Source of the DNA: Oscheius sp. JU75
Taxonomy: Eukaryota > Nematoda > Chromadorea > Rhabditida > Rhabditidae
Direction of reading: 5' to 3'
Assembly (NCBI GenBank): GCA_037178855.1
Contig: JASJZC010000006.1
Location: 9,404,501 to 9,468,500 of the forward strand
DNA length: 64,000 nt
Each line of letters begins with the position of its first letter. The stretch's first letter is position 1. The notes below the pieces were generated by a model. That model ran no database searches. It was not told the DNA's origin and saw only the letters and a list, made by a program, of their open reading frames with translations. This document shows positions 43,097 to 53,666 of the stretch, piece after piece. Position numbers and translations under genes: made by a program.

Positions 43097-43359
43097 CCTA
43101 TGCGCTCCACTGAAAAACTTTTGGTTTTTGGTTCGAATCCTTTCTTCGGAAAACATTTTTATTTACTTATTTGCTAATTGCTCTAGCATAAGAGTCAACT
43201 CGTCAGTAATGGCTCTGAATACAGGACGATCAATTAACTGAAAGGGAGTGCTGTGGGAAAGGGGCTGGGAGGCCTTTAGAGTTTTACAGTAAATAAAAAT
43301 GTTTTCCGAAGAAAGGATTCGAACCAAAAACCAAAAGTTTTTCAGTGGAGCGCATAGGC
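43097..43359. repeat. 70-bp inverted repeat pair containing a tRNA B box
   Basis: 43097-43166 and 43290-43359 are near-exact inverse copies. Each arm contains TTTTGGTTCGAATCC, a B-box-like word. A fragment of the same word (TTTTCCGAAGAGAGGATCCGAAC) occurs near 28840. Confidence 0.8.
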
Positions 43360-43567
43360 TCCAGACATCCATTCCGCAGCTGAAAATCTGGGAAACACCA
43401 TCATTTTCGATGCCCTTTCGAACGGCACCTACCTCGTTTCGATATCCCGCGGCCAACTAAAACCCTTCCCTAGTAAGGAGCAAAATTTTAGCAAATGTTT
43501 CAGACTTGTGAAGGTCCCAGAAAACTTTCCAACAAAATATCTCGAAGAAATCCATGTTTTCTCCTAG

Positions 43568-43715
43568 CATGCATCGCAAACCTGTTCGCGTCGGCCAGGT
43601 TTAGCCAGGCCAAGCGAGGTTTGACCAGAGGCGCGCGCTGTGTACAAGCCTGATCTGGGCAGGCCAAGACGCCCCTGTGAGCAAATCTGACCTTCCTGGC
43701 CAGGTTTGCGATCTC
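43568..43715. repeat. GGCCAGG-rich foldback repeat
   Basis: The ends ATCGCAAACCTG and CTGGCCAGGTTTGCGAT are inverted copies. The internal part (GTTCGCGTCGGCCAGG, GGCGCGCGC) matches 12570-12640. Confidence 0.6.
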
Positions 43716-43914
43716 TGCTCCGAGGAGACGGTTTTCTTGTCTACGTGAACTCTCAAAGCTCTTTTCGTGGTCACCTCTCTTGTCCATTTGGGTTCGTGGT
43801 TCAGAGCAAAGTTCAAAACTGGTAAGACGCTCGTAAGTATTCTTCATTTACCCAAGTATTGAAACACTACAAATACAAACTAAAACCGTATAGTAAAATA
43901 CAATTGGCAAAACT

Positions 43915-45646
43915 TCAATTATCGTGCTTGTTCAGATACTCGAGGACTTCGGCCACGTCGTCCTTTGAGCCGAGAATGATTGGAGCGCGTTGATGGATCT
44001 GAAGTTTTCACATTTTTGTCTTTTTTTTTGGTGAAAAAAACCTTGGTAGGGACAATGTCGAGGATCCGTTCCTTGCCGGTCGTGGCCACTCCTCCGGCCT
44101 GCTCTAGGATGTAGGCCATGGGGTTGCATTCGTACAGGAGACGGAGCTGAAGAGCACTTTTGGTGAAATTTAAAAAATCCCGCTCACTTTTCCATTCGGG
44201 GCTGAAGCCGTGGGTGGATAGAGAAAGATGCCGCCGTTCAGGAGAGTCCTATGCACGTCGGCGACCATGGAACCGACGTAACGCTGTCCCATTGACTGAA
44301 AATAAAGTATGCAAAAAATGTCTGAAACTCTCTGAAGCCGTCTGCATGTGGCCCATGGCAGACACTAACGGTATAGTCGCGAGGGGGGCTCACCTTCTTT
44401 CCGGGTTCGGGATCCTTTCTGGTACGAATGTACTCGGTCAGACCCTTGCTCCACGTCTTCGCATAGCCCTCGTTGATGGAGTAAATCGAGCCCTTGGATT
44501 TGCATTGCATGTTCGGATGCGTTAGGATGAACTCTCCGATGGACTAAAACCAATTTTTCATTTGAAAAATATCCAAAATCTGTTGCTTACAGGATCCAAG
44601 GTGAATCCGTTGACGCCTTCTCCGAAAGAAAGGACGACCATGGTGGCGGATCCGTAGAGGGCATAGCCGGCCGCGACCATCTCCTTTCCTGGTCGGAGAA
44701 CATCATCTAGCGTTGGGGCACCTTCCGATTTCTGTAATTTTTCATTTTTTTAGGCAAAACATTGCCAAAAGATCATAGCAACAAATTCTTGGCATGACCT
44801 CGTTTCTGTTTGCGTCAGTTCTCAAGCCCAATTATGCAATTAAGTTCAGCACCCAAGAAAAAATTCTTGGCAATATTTAGAACCAAAGCTATAAAAACAA
44901 CTTCGAAATCGGGTGAAAAAGTAACCACCAGTCGCATTTTTTTCCTTTTTTGAGCGTTTTCAGAGATTTCGCCGCTGATTCTTTCTGAAAAATTTGATGA
45001 CAATAAGCTTTTCCTAGAAATACAACCCAGAAACGAGGCTCAATGCGACAAACGAATGTGTAAGGAAGAAAAAAATCACTGCAAAACATATCAAAAATTG
45101 GGCGAGTCTCTGTTCTAAGCTCTTCTAAGTCATTGGCAATTGAGATCAGACTATTCAGCTTGTTTTTACCTTTTTATAAATGCCAAAGATGGTTCCAATG
45201 GACACTAGGCAATCAATATTGGAAGAGCCGTCCAGTGGATCGAAGGTGACGATGTAATTTCCTCTCTTCTTCTCCTCAACCTCGATAAGTTTGTCATTTT
45301 CCTCGGAGACGAGCAGACAGGTCGTATAACTCGATTTTAGCATATCTGATGACTAGAATATCTTGAAAAAGACGCGAAACTGACTGATCATAAGCTCGTT
45401 GGATAGGACATCGAGCTTTTTCACCTCTTCTCCCTGAACATTTGTGGCTCCGGCGATTCCGTAGAGCTTTGCCAGGCCGGCCTTTTGGGTGGCAGAGGCG
45501 ATGGCCTTGATCGCCACAAGCATCGAGGTGAGCAGATTCGTCAAGTCTCCGGAAGCTCCTGGGTGCTTCTTCTGTTCTTGGAGGACGAATCGCTGCAGTG
45601 TCATCGAATCTGTCTCGATGCCATATTGCTGCGTTTCCGTCGACAT
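43915..45646 (-). CDS. fbp-1: Fructose-1,6-bisphosphatase, 341 aa, seven exons
   Basis: Exons 45646-45385, 45345-45170, 44731-44591, 44543-44394, 44295-44188, 44146-44042 and 43998-43915 total exactly 342 codons, the usual length. It hydrolyses fructose 1,6-bisphosphate to fructose 6-phosphate, the controlled step of gluconeogenesis in the cytosol. The metal and substrate motif [10 protein letters not shown] is intact, as are the [12 protein letters not shown] segment with catalytic acidic residues, [14 protein letters not shown], the segment [14 protein letters not shown], and the C-terminal [10 protein letters not shown]. The N-terminal AMP-site region ([17 protein letters not shown]) is present, so allosteric control is likely. 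All introns are in phase. Confidence 0.95.
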
Positions 45647-46255
45647 TCTGCCTGCAAAATGAAGCTGTGAGAGCGAACGAGAAGACTGGAAACGATATCA
45701 GTGATAAGAAACGGGAAGAATCACGTAAACAACATTAGGAGTGTTTGTTTCCACCGAAGCAGACAAATGCTACGAAATAAACAATGAGGGAGGGACCACG
45801 ACTAGAAAGAAAAGCAGCTACGTGATCTGGGCAGCAGTGAAATGGCCTGTTGGTCTCCTCGCGTGGTCGCGCCGCAAACAGGGGGTGTTCTATGATCTCC
45901 GTGTGCGCCTGCCAAAGGTTATCTTGGTGTCATAATGTCAAGGTGACTCTTGCTTCCAAGTTAGCATAAAAATGAGTGGGATTACCACGTGGAATTGTCA
46001 AAAAACTGAAAATGAAAAGTGGAAATGATTTGAATGGAAAAAAACTATTTGGTGCCGAAAATTCAATTGTGTACGGTAGGCGAAAAAGTCAAAAATCTGA
46101 ATGTTCTCTTGGAATAGCTACGGCTGAATTTCAAGGTCATTCGTCCTCATTTTCTCTCTCATTTTGCATAATTTTTAGTCATGAAGCTAGTAAAACCAAT
46201 CTCGGAACCCATACATAACAAATAATCACTTGCAGAGCTCTGTGGCTAGCTGCTA
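45647..46255. other. Spacer between FBPase and the next gene
   Basis: About 600 bases hold the promoters of two divergent genes. An open frame at 45741-45935 lacks coding character. No TATA box is obvious. Confidence 0.4.
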
Positions 46256-46690
46256 ATGGTGGAGCTGCCGAATCATTACGACATCGTCTCTCCAGTTAGG
46301 AGACCTGGTAAGTTTCGAATTCTTTTTCGCCAAACAACACATTATCAGAGACCTCCAAAAAGTCTTTCGTGACATCAACTCCAATCAAGAGAAAACCATC
46401 ATCTTCTGGCGACGAAATTATTATCGTGAGTTCCTTCCATCCCTCGGTTCATCCACCTCTTCCAGTTAGACGTGATTCCTGCCTCGAATAGGAGCTGTAA
46501 CCTCTTCTCTCGCTCGCCAAAATATGCAGAAGTCAAAAAAGAGCCAGTCTCTTTTGCTGTCGGAAGCCCGAACACGAATAAACTCGAAGAATACTGGAAG
46601 CTACGGAAGGAGATCAAATACAGCTACAAACGGATGGTCAGTTCAATTCCCAATGCAAACGAGATCGTGCTCCGCTTACGCCGCGATTAA
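46256..46690 (+). CDS. Small basic protein with a SUMO-interaction-like motif, 117 aa
   Basis: Exons 46256-46307, 46349-46425 and 46466-46690 close at 118 codons. The protein is hydrophilic, with STPIKRKPSSSGDEIIILDV near residues 26-45. The acidic residues beside IIILDV fit a SUMO-interacting motif (known pattern: hydrophobic core flanked by acidic or phosphorylatable Ser), and KRKP before it could be a nuclear signal. The C-terminal half is a basic helix (EEYWKLRKEIKYSYKRM, ending LRLRRD). No known family recognised. A nuclear role is inference. Confidence 0.6.
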
Positions 46691-47685
46691 CAATCAGTCT
46701 CCTCCACATATTCATTGTTTCCATGGTCCCTTTGCCGTATGTACCAAGAGCTCGTCTCGAACAGCGCCGCTAGCAAATATACTTCAGAATGAGGCCCCCC
46801 CCCCTTTTGGGTTATTTATGCACCTGTCACGTGTTACAATTAGGGCCGGTCAGTTGCTCTCTTCCCGGGGGTCAGCGGGCTCTTTCTTTGTCCCATTGAC
46901 CTGTTCAGCCACCCTGCTTACGACTAGCGTCTCTATTGATTACTCATATTCCAATTTAATAATATTGCTAGCTAGCTTCTTTGACTGTGATCGCGGTTGG
47001 AAATCATCTAGATTGGAGAATTTGAATACCAGAGGCCTTCGGACCGAAAAATCGAGCATTTTTGCCATAAAAGTGGCAACAGGGCAACTTTGCTCAGGCT
47101 ATTTGATCTTTTGCATCCCTCTACAAATATTTCCCAAAGCTTCGAAAGTGGAAAAAGATATCAAATTTTGGCTACTTTAGACTTACAAGCTTGGTAAAAT
47201 ACGACTTTGTCTCCATAGGCTCGAACCCGGACTGTTCGGACATCAAGCGAGCACACTAGCATTATACCAAAAACGCAAAAATGAGTTAAGGGCTGGAAAA
47301 CATGTCCAGACGTGACTTAGGCTTGCTCAAACTTTTCACATAGAGACACTGATAGGCAAAAAGTGAGAGTGCCTCGAAGCCTCAGCTCGAAATAACATCC
47401 TTTTCGAAAATCTATTGACAGAAAACGAGAGAAGTGGGTCCATAAATTTAGTATATGCAAAAAACTTTCAGTCTGCTAATGTCTAATAAACTATATTCTG
47501 TTCCCACGAGCCCCTAGATCCTATTATCTCACCCCGGGAGACTCCCGGTTGACCATGACCCGGTCCTTTCTGAGCCTGCCGCTTCCGATTCTCCTTCGTC
47601 ACGCGCGCATAGTTTGTCCTGCCATTTTATTGTCTGATACGATGAGTTCCAAGCGAATCATTTCCCCCTTCCCCACCATCTTCCT
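46691..47685. other. Spacer of about 1 kb
   Basis: Contains a tRNA-like sequence at 47213-47279 and AT-rich spacer. Open frames here are out-of-frame continuations of the preceding gene or lack splice support. Confidence 0.4.
47213..47279 (-). repeat. tRNA-like sequence
   Basis: Minus strand: B-box-like CCGGGTTCGAGCC preceded at tRNA distance by TTTGGTATAATGCTAGTGTGC, a recognisable D-arm region. Ends do not pair well. Confidence 0.5.
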
Positions 47686-48758
47686 ATGCTCACCCGCACC
47701 GAAATCACTTTCGAATACCAGTTCGATCTCAAGAATAATGTGAGATCAAGCTATAAGAAGACTGAGGTTTCTGGCTGTTCTTGACTTCACTGGCAGTTTT
47801 CAGACCTACCGTGTGGACAAGATGCTCGACGAGGGCTTCAAGAAGGACTCGCCCAGAGAGGAAAAAGCTCGTCCGCGAAGCAGCAGTCGTTCCAGGCGAA
47901 GCAGAGACGTTGTCGAGCCGACGACTCCCGTTCGTCGTTCTTCCCGCCTTCAGAAGTCCAAAGAGAATGGTAGGATCATTGTTTTGCGATTTAGACGCTC
48001 AGGAGATATTAATTTGACTTCCAAGTGCGCATCAACTTGTACAATATCAGACGGTTACACTTCTGGCAGAGCGACCCAGTACTCTTTTGGAACTGTTTGG
48101 CTCTTCTAAATCGTCTTGTTAACTCTAATCTGGGATAACACTTGACAATGTCTGTGGCCTTCTCTGTCAATTTTTATCCCAGATTAGAGTTGGCAAGACA
48201 AGCGGGGACAGTTCAAGGTACAAAATGTGCAGTGAGAGTGTTAGTCACTCCGCCAGGAGCGTAAGCGACTGGTCTACTACTAAAGTGCAATGGTGTCTGT
48301 CCGTCCGTCTATCTACGCACCAACTCGTAGAATAATACTGGCTGCGTATCGGAGCTGGCTACTGTTGACAGTTCTATGAGTTGGTGCGCAATGAAATGCC
48401 AATTCTACCATAGTTTAATAAAACTGCTTCCAGAAAAGCCCTACCTAGACGAGAACAATAACGAAGCCAAGTCGGCCTATCTCGATCGCACGGCCTCCAG
48501 CTCCAATGACACCACCCTCCGAATGAAGAAGTGGATCCACGAGCATCCCTACATTGACATGTTGGCTCCGCTCGTCGTTTTCGTTAGTCTAACCTTATTT
48601 CCCGCCTAAAAATACTCAAATTTCAGCTCCTCTTCGCCATAATGATGTTCGTCTTCGTCAGCCAGCTTATCGGCCAAAAGATTCCGCAGCAGCTTGCGGC
48701 CACAGCCTACAACTACGGCCAGCAGGCCTACTATAGGATGCAATCCTACCTCAAGTAA
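47686..48758 (+). CDS. Tail-anchored Arg/Ser-rich membrane protein, about 175 aa, perhaps nuclear envelope
   Basis: Exons 47686-47766, 47804-47969, 48434-48582 and 48627-48758 total 176 codons. The middle is basic and Ser-rich (RPRSSSRSRRSRD, TPVRRSSRLQKSKEN). Near the C-terminus is a single hydrophobic segment (MLAPLVVF joined across an intron to LLFAIMMFVFVSQL), then a short Tyr/Gln-rich tail. This arrangement recalls emerin-like inner nuclear membrane proteins, but I cannot see a LEM domain. The start is uncertain, since the N-terminal exon has no clear acceptor upstream. The 464-nt intron holds two separate hairpin-forming repeats. Confidence 0.55.
48121..48191. repeat. Perfect 18-bp inverted repeat in an intron
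   Basis: AACTCTAATCTGGGATAA at 48121 and TTATCCCAGATTAGAGTT at 48174 enclose 35 bases. Confidence 0.85.
48314..48390. repeat. Foldback repeat of the GCGCACCAACTC family
   Basis: The ends TACGCACCAACTCGTA and TATGAGTTGGTGCGCA are inverted, with the core GGCTGCGTATCGGAG. This is the best-preserved copy. Confidence 0.75.
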
Positions 48759-48960
48759 ACCGTCAAAAACTCATTTTTTCTTAATAAGATGCCTGTAAAT
48801 TACCCTCCCACTCTCTCTTGTGAATATTGTTACTTTTCGTCTCCTCTTTCCCAGCCAATAAAGTGCCCGAGCGGAAGAGTCTATGTGTAATTCTCCCGAT
48901 TGTAGTGGGGCTCGTCCCGTTCGGGCCATCTTGACTCACCCCGATGGTCATTCCTCTCCC

Positions 48961-49815
48961 ATGCTGTTCTTCGCGCTCCTCGTCACTTCGACAATGGCTC
49001 AATACGTACAACAGTTCGGGATGCAGAATCAGGTACCGTACCCGGTAATCCAAGGATACGGTCTGGCGCAAGGAAACTTTGCACAGGGCAAGCCGCCGTC
49101 GTATGTTCCCGCCTTTGTGAGCTCGATGAATCCGGAGTGTGACTTTGATGGTGAGTTAGGATGCTTCTCTCGGACGAGGAAGCATCAATTTTTCATGATT
49201 GAAAAAGGGTGACCTGTTTTTTTGTGTGCAGAATGGGTCTGTCTGGCACGAGCTAACTCGACTCTAGAAACCCTGTTTTTGATGCCGTCTCGGTTGGTCA
49301 CTTCCATAGCCTCTTGGTTTTTGTGACAGGACTCCATTGCTTCAGTTCGGCAAGTGAATATTAAATACTCAGTCAAGACAGGAGCAGAGAGGGTAATTTG
49401 ACAAAGTCAGAGATGAGAGGGAGAGAGTGTCCAGGGAACTCACAAATTGAGAATGACGAATAGAAAAAACTGGAAGGGTGACCAGCTTACCGTAGGTAGT
49501 TGGTATCTGACTGAAGATAGTGTTCAGGTAGTCGATGACACGGTATGAGTAAAGGAACTGGTAGTCAGTAAGAAAAAGCAGAGTGTAAGAGCGGCTGTTG
49601 ACCATCAGAACTGTTTCTTGATACCCAAGTATCTTTCACTCTCTAACTCTCTGGCTCCACAATCATTTTCAGTGTGCTTCCACGACAAATGTTGTAAGCT
49701 GCTCGGCATCCCGACAGCCTTGGTCATCGTTGTGACTACCCTAATCATCATCGCTTTCTCTGTCTTTCTCGTCTGTAAAATTGTCCAACTGCTCGGTCAG
49801 ATGAGACAGAAATAA
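48961..49815 (+). CDS. Small type I membrane protein, 110 aa
   Basis: Exons 48961-49150 and 49673-49815 total 111 codons. Signal peptide MLFFALLVTSTMA, then a Gln/Tyr/Pro-rich extracellular part (VPYPVIQGYGLAQGNFAQGK) with a few Cys (PECDFD, VCFHDKCCK), one membrane span (TALVIVVTTLIIIAFSVFLV) and a short basic tail. An in-frame upstream ATG at 48883 would add 26 residues, but the signal peptide favours 48961. Family unknown. Confidence 0.65.
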
Positions 49816-49823
49816 AGGACTGT

Positions 49824-52660
49824 TTATTCACCTATCACTACGTCTTTGTCCATGCTCCAACAGAGAATGAATAGGTATACTGTAGGGGTGGTGACGATTA
49901 TGAGAAAAGTGATCATCAGGAGGTAGTCCATCCTTCTTGAGATCTGGAAGAAGTCTGTCTCTCTATCTCTCCGCCTCTCTGTCTCTCTACCTCTTTCGCC
50001 TCTTTATCTCTTTGTCTCGCTGTCTCTCTATCTCTCAGTGTCTCTGCCTCACAGTCTCTCTCGTATACTCACCTCTCCCCACTGTTCCGATACCACTTGT
50101 CGAAAAAGAAACCCGGATCCGAGCTCGTTCTTGTTTATCCGTTCGACCGGCTTTTCCCTCAAGAACAGAAGACGTGACATCCATCTCGGAGGTACCCGAT
50201 CATAGTGGAATCCTTTGATATGGACTCTCATGACCGTCGAGGTCAGGATTGTGGAGACTGTCACACAGACCATGTTGTAGTGGAAGTAGACAACTGAAAG
50301 AGAATCAAACAATCTTCCAGATGAGTGAATTACCAAGGAGAGGAACCTCTTCTGAACTGTGAGGAACCTTCTCCGTGACTACTAGGGAGAGAACTGCCAT
50401 ACTGAGAATCGAGGTCACGCCCAGTGTGAACCGTTCCTGAAAAATACACTTGAAAATTTGTAAGGGTCAATAATAGCCTATCGGATTGCGAAACTATGGC
50501 TGCATGACTCAGACGGTAAGAGGGCAGAACAACAGGTCCCGGGTTCGATACCCGGAACTCACACATCATTCCATTTTTGTTGTAGATGTTGCAACTTTAA
50601 GTCTTTTTGACGTCTAACTAGTTTAGATTTCCTGCACGTACTGTCTTGGCGTTTCTGTGCAATGGTACGGGCGAGGACAGTTGACTTCGAGTGAGCTCGC
50701 GCCAGCTCTGAGTCGTTTTACAGGGTCGAACTATGTTTTTTTCAGGCTTACGATGTTCTGCAAAGCTGTAGATATTATCAAGAGTTGCAACTTTGCAGAA
50801 TAGGAAAAGGTACAAAGTTTATGGTTGACCCCAAAACGTTGCAAGCCACATCCGCCCTGGGTGCTCTAAGACATCTTCGGCGTTGCGAGCCCCAAAGCAG
50901 ATCTAAGAATTATTATTTAAACTTGGCGTTCTACAAAATTGTAGATCTGGTCCAGGGCTACAACTTGCAGAACAGCAAAAAGCTCAAAAATGCCGGTTTT
51001 GGCCCGCAACATGGCAAGCCAAATCCGCCGTGGGTCTCCAAGGCATTTTTAGCGGTGCGACCCCAAAAACTGACCTAGAAATTATACTTTAAACATTGCG
51101 ATGCTCTGTAAAGTTGTAGTCTTTATTCTGTTCTACAACTTTGTTGAACATCAAAATGCGCCATCATGTCGGAAAATTGCGTAATTTAGCGGGCCTCTTC
51201 AAGGTTTTATGATAAAGAGTCACCTGTCGCTCGTGTTTTGTCGAGAATCGTGCGAAGAGCCCCGAAATTGAGAGCATACAGATAATGTAGGTTGGCAGGA
51301 CCAGTGAGAAGAGATAATAGAATGCTTTTCTCCGAACCTCCACCACGAATCGTGCCGAGCTGACCGTCGTTGTCTCATGCGAGAAGTGGTCCATGGCCAG
51401 GCCGACATTCTGAAAAAGACTGACTTTTCGCGAAGTGTGTCTATTACAGCCCAGCTAACGAGCCCATTAATTGGAAGATGAACGAGCACCCTTTCTCCCC
51501 CGGTTCTCCTCCTCACCAACAACTCCCACTCCTCGTTTGGCGAATAATGTTCCAGCTCGTGTTTGTGCGAGGGTCGTAGAACCAATTTGTCTTCTGGATA
51601 CTCCCACGAGGCCACCTTCAGCTCACAGCGCTGACTGTCGAAAGGGAACCGACCCACACCTGGACCAGAAAACTTGACAGAAATCTTTTCAACTGACTGA
51701 TATGACACATTACGGCATAGATTGCCGGAAAGGAATAAATAACTTTGCCCGTGTGGAACACCTTGATTGGAGAGCGAACGGCCTTTAGGAGCTCGTCGTG
51801 TTCCAGCCTAAAAATTGGGAGTTTCGGCTGATTTATAGATTTACTTCTTAATCTATACATGGACTCTTTTCAGCATGTTGACCGTAAAAGCTCTTGAAAT
51901 ATTGGGCCAGTACTCTTCGCTATGAGTACATCTTCCCCGAGTTTGACTTTGCATGTCATATTTCGGGTCCAAGACAGCTTTTTCTTTTTCTCTTTTTTTT
52001 GATCTCTTTGATGTTTTGCAAAATTGTAGAGCAGGTTAAGGGCTACATCTTTGTAGAACATCAAAAAACTGAAAAATGTCATCTTGAAACGGAAATTGAG
52101 CGTAAATTTTCCTGTATGGCGCAATCGGTAAGAGGGCAGACTGCGGAGGAACAGGTTCCAGGTTCGATCCTCGGAACCTACTAACTTTTGGAACAGTCGA
52201 TTTTTCCCTTTATGTTTTGAACAAAAGCACGGATTCCATCCTAATCCTCTCTCTACAGACTCACATATTGAAAACGATGATGTCAGGAACCCAGAGAGAC
52301 ACCTCCGGCAACCAGGTAACATTCAGTCCAGAAAAGGAGGCCGGATCCCATGCCAGCGTCGGATCCGTCCACTCTTCGACAATATAAACCAGCACCTTCA
52401 TGTGCTGCTTGAGCTCGTCAATTTGAATAATGTTCACCAGTTCCATGTCATATTTCACGTGAACAATCCCGTCGGGAGGAGCGTTTCTGCAAAACTTCGG
52501 TCATTCAAAAATGTTATGTCATACTTGTCATGTTGGGTGAGCAGATGACGGGTCAGACGACTGGATGGGCCTGGAAGGATTGACATAATCCTTACAGAGA
52601 AAACCTACCTTGGTAAGAAATGACACAGGATACGAAAAGAGGGAGAAGGAGGGCTCGCAT
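49824..52660 (-). CDS. Nicotinic-type Cys-loop ligand-gated cation channel subunit, 423 aa
   Basis: Exons 52660-52609, 52570-52525, 52486-52265, 51807-51698, 51659-51448, 51409-51224, 50436-50334, 50293-50073 and 49943-49824 total exactly 424 codons. Signal peptide (MRALLLPLFVSCVISY), then the ligand-binding domain with EWTDPTLAWDP and TWLPEVSLWVPDIIVFNM, and a Cys loop with 13 residues between cysteines containing GRFPFDSQRC. TM1 has PTYIICMLSISGLFARF, TM2 is RFTLGVTSILSMAVLSLVV preceded by Glu at -1' as in cation channels, TM3 follows VPLL, and TM4 is in the last exon. The vicinal Cys pair of alpha subunits is absent, so this is a non-alpha or divergent nematode subunit. Ligand unknown. Intron 6 (50437-51223) is loaded with palindromic elements and a tRNA-like sequence. 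Confidence 0.92.
50487..50563 (+). repeat. tRNA-like sequence in a channel-gene intron
   Basis: A-box-like ATGACTCAGACGGTAAGAG and a perfect T arm CCGGGTTCGATACCCGG. Acceptor and anticodon stems do not form. Confidence 0.55.
50751..50803. repeat. Palindromic element copy
   Basis: Arms ATGTTCTGCAAAGCTGTAG and GTTGCAACTTTGCAGAAT. Confidence 0.75.
50926..50980. repeat. Palindromic element copy
   Basis: Arms CGTTCTACAAAATTGTAGA and GCTACAACTTGCAGAACAG. Confidence 0.75.
51099..51154. repeat. Palindromic element copy
   Basis: Arms GATGCTCTGTAAAGTTGTAG and TCTACAACTTTGTTGAACAT. It is the third copy in the same intron, spaced at about 175 bases, with shared flanks (GACC/ATCTAAGAATTAT-like), so the intron carries a tandem series. 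Confidence 0.8.
52009..52063. repeat. Palindromic element copy
   Basis: Arms TGATGTTTTGCAAAATTGTA and CTACATCTTTGTAGAACATC. Confidence 0.75.
52107..52180 (+). repeat. tRNA-like sequence in a channel-gene intron
   Basis: A box TGGCGCAATCGGTAAGAG and B box AGGTTCGATCCTC at tRNA spacing. The word GGTAAGAGGGCAGA is shared with 50487-50563, so the two are related copies. Confidence 0.55.
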
Positions 52661-53666
52661 TGTGCCTGCAAAGAATCAAATGGGTTTTAGGCTTGCCTCG
52701 AGGAGGAAATTCGGTTTGGGGCTCATTGACTGGGCGCGTGTTTTTCAAAATAAGAGGATGGACGAGGCTCACTCTATGATAGCCGAAACTTTTGGCTCTT
52801 CGCGCAAGAATGGAAGTCGGAGAAGAAGAGAAAGGTGTGAGCAGAGGGATGGAGACAAAGCACTAAAGCACTCAGCCGAGATTAATGTGAGCTCGGGACC
52901 CTCCCTCTCTGTCTCTCTGCCCCTCTGGACACATCTGGTGTCTTTCGGCTGTGACTCTTCAAGTTCTCTGGTTCAATTTCAGATCAGACAGATCCTTTTC
53001 ATGTCTGGCCTCAATCCATTGATCTGAGTATGTTCTCTTTTCGGAGCTGTTGAAACTTGGGCATCCCGAGTCAAAGACGCAAGCCTGGTGCAACGGTTTT
53101 CTCGAAAGCTACCTTTTGCGCCCTTGCCGGCATTTTTGTCCAAGGTAGATACGGCCCGAATGAAAACCCAGCGATAATGACGCCAGGGGTGTATTGGGTA
53201 GATTTTGAGAAAACACTCTGTCTCGTCGACTCGATTCGACTCGAAATCGGTACATGTGCGTTCCGCGTAGTACAAAAAACCGAAAGTTAAAACTTGGATC
53301 TTTCAAATTTCAATCTATGATTTAATTGTTATCTCTGAGAAGCCATGATTGCGAATTTTGCCCACAAAGTTTCTTAAAGCAAAAAAAAGATTTCGATCTC
53401 ACAACAACTATAATAGAGGACAGCTACTTGTACTTCTAAGCAAAAGCTTCACTATGACCACGTCAAAACGTGCGAAATGTTGACGGTTTGGTTTTTCGCT
53501 CATAGCTTAGAGATTTGTGAATATCCTGCCCACAAAGTTTCCTCAAGGTGCCCACCAGAGTTCCCTCTATTGATCCCCCAAAAAAGATATTCTGTGAGTG
53601 ACAGGCTACTTATCAGCACTAAGCGTCTATATCAAGCTCCTTGCAGTTCTTCCTCTCTCCCCCGCC
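52661..53666. other. Spacer upstream of the protease homologue
   Basis: One kilobase with no recognised exon. It contains a diverged repeat at 53055-53290 and otherwise plain sequence. Confidence 0.4.
53055..53290. repeat. Inverted, diverged copy of the 25659-25918 MITE
   Basis: TGACGCCAGGGGTGTATTGG, CGACTCGATTCGACTCG and GCAAGCCTGGTGCAACGG are the reverse complements of words in the element at 25659-25918. The far end is not preserved. Confidence 0.6.

Larger units (their letters stand above)
41850..43473. mobile_element. 1.6-kb foldback element with 105-bp terminal inverted repeats and nested insertions
   Basis: 41850-41954 and 43369-43473 are near-perfect inverted copies (outer CTAGG, inner words GGCCGCGGGATATCGAAACG and GGGCATCGAAAATGATGG). 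Between them lie three further inverted-repeat units in series: the MITE at 42060-42527, a pair at 42531-42575 and 43066-43100, and a 70-bp pair at 43097-43166 and 43290-43359. No transposase is seen. Confidence 0.8.

Noticed and set aside
46524-47180. 218-codon plus frame
   Set aside because: Out-of-frame reading of the last exon of the 117-aa gene running on into AT-rich spacer.
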